Source of the DNA: Oceanobacillus saliphilus
GTDB taxonomy: Bacteria; Bacillota; Bacilli; Bacillales; Amphibacillaceae
Assembly (NCBI RefSeq): GCF_023522835.1
Contig: NZ_JALCZU010000004.1
Location: forward strand, 241,581 to 305,580
DNA: 64,000 nt
Direction of reading: 5' to 3'
The translations under genes and the position numbers were made by a program. Below the pieces are notes generated by a model. That model was not told the DNA's origin. It saw only the letters and a program-made list of their open reading frames with translations, and ran no database searches. Position 1 is the stretch's first letter. Each line of letters opens with the position of its first letter. Positions 63,441-64,000 of the stretch are shown here, piece after piece.

Positions 63441-63515
63441 TGGCTCCACAGGTAGGATTCGAACCTACGACCGATCGGTTAACAGCCGATTGCTCTACCA
63501 CTGAGCTACTGTGGA
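63441..63515 (-). tRNA. tRNA-Asn(GUU)
   Basis: Anticodon loop CTGTTAA, acceptor TCCACAG/CTGTGGA, CCA encoded. First tRNA after 5S rRNA. Confidence 0.95.
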
Positions 63516-63621
63516 ATAATCCAATAATGAAAATCTATCTCGGTAGTCCAAACATGAGTTGCTTGTCCTAGCAGCTAGATATTTCAGAGCATCTCCATCA
63601 TTATATGTTAATGAATGGAAT

Positions 63622-63738
63622 TGCCTGGCGGCGTCCTACTCTTGCAGGGGCAAAGCCCCAACTACCATCGGCGCTGAAGAGCTTAACTTCTGTGTTCGGG
63701 ATGGGAACAGGTGTGACCTCTTCGCTATTGCTACCAGA
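63622..63738 (-). rRNA. rrf: 5S ribosomal RNA
   Basis: On the minus strand: TGGTAGCAATAGCGAAGAGG, then CACACCTGTTCCCATCCCGA, ACACAGAAGTTAAGC and the closing CCGCCAGG, all conserved 5S blocks. About 117 bases, ends approximate. Confidence 0.95.
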
Positions 63739-63950
63739 CCTACAGGATGTAGGTCGTTCTGTGTTGTTCACAAATCCTTTCGGTGGGACGAGTAATCGCA
63801 GTCCCAGGACGTGAACGGTTTTAACAGAACTTCCTTTACTTGTTTTTTAAAGGACAAGTTATATTATATGCATTTCTAAGATAAAATGCAAGGTTTTTTT
63901 AATTTATACCTTGAAAACTAAATAAGAGTAAATCAAGACATCAAAAGAAG
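63739..63950. other. 23S-5S spacer
   Basis: Internal spacer of the rRNA operon, containing the AT-rich processing region. No gene. Confidence 0.8.
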
Positions 63951-64000
63951 TTTAGTTAAGTCCTCGATCTATTAGTATTCGTCAGCTACACGTGTCACCA
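63951..64000 (-). rRNA. rrl: 23S ribosomal RNA, 3' end (cut by window edge)
   Basis: The minus strand reads GGTGACACGTGTAGCTGACG, AATACTAATAGATCGAGGAC and TTAACT, the conserved 3' terminus of 23S rRNA. Confidence 0.95.

Noticed and set aside
63559-63814. Open frames of 69 and 78 codons antisense to 5S rRNA
   Set aside because: They lie across the 5S gene and its spacer; no ribosome site or protein similarity.

Overview
The window looks like a chromosomal segment of a low-GC, spore-former-type Firmicute of the family Bacillaceae, of the Oceanobacillus/Virgibacillus kind. The evidence is AT-rich DNA, strong AGGAGG ribosome sites with many TTG and GTG starts, a trnD-like tRNA array behind a 23S-5S rRNA end, and Bacillus-type proteins (YkvI, DUF896, LURP-one, YwaD-like peptidase). 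The genus is an inference.

Left part (1-8.3 kb): a metabolic region rich in short-chain dehydrogenases (SDRs), with a zinc-type alcohol dehydrogenase, a PQQ-type sugar dehydrogenase-like protein, an F420-reductase-like oxidoreductase and an SDR divergent from a TetR regulator. SDR-regulator pairs recur at 15.0-16.6 kb (GntR) and 27.0-28.5 kb (TetR). SDR remnants lie at 1.9-2.2 and 18.5 kb. 8.3-13.3 kb: three tandem lipoprotein paralogues, each followed by the start of a lipase-like protein; only the last partner is complete, and a small helical protein follows it. 13.6-29 kb: M20 amidohydrolase, GntR/SDR, LURP-one protein, AlkD-like glycosylase, a 1129-residue secreted phosphodiester glycosidase-metallophosphatase, an acyltransferase, and a redox operon (YdhR-like, DsbA-like, FMN reductase) divergent from a TetR gene.

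29.6-47 kb: a YceI-PAS-GGDEF-EAL fusion protein, then a degraded stretch (GMC dehydrogenase tail, frameshifted toxin-antitoxin pair, broken IS3 element, luciferase-like monooxygenase remnant) mixed with intact genes: Fic, acetoin-reductase-like SDR, aldehyde dehydrogenase with a divergent LuxR regulator, and TetR divergent from an FMN alpha-hydroxyacid-oxidase-like enzyme followed by a GMC oxidoreductase. 45.6-52.5 kb: a YwaD-like aminopeptidase and an operon of RpiR regulator, M20 hydrolase, GNAT acyltransferase, N-succinylamino acid racemase and YkvI transporter. This gene set matches the known D- to L-amino acid conversion pathway.

53.5-61.9 kb: dptF-dptG-dptH, the restriction half of a DNA phosphorothioation system. 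No dnd modification genes are in the window. The operon sits directly beyond a 14-tRNA array that follows 5S rRNA and the 3' end of 23S rRNA, all on the minus strand.

Across the window, at least 15 copies of short inverted repeats (ends GGGTCAGTC / GACTGACCC) lie in intergenic gaps, often right behind stop codons, and one forms the edge of a truncated SDR gene.
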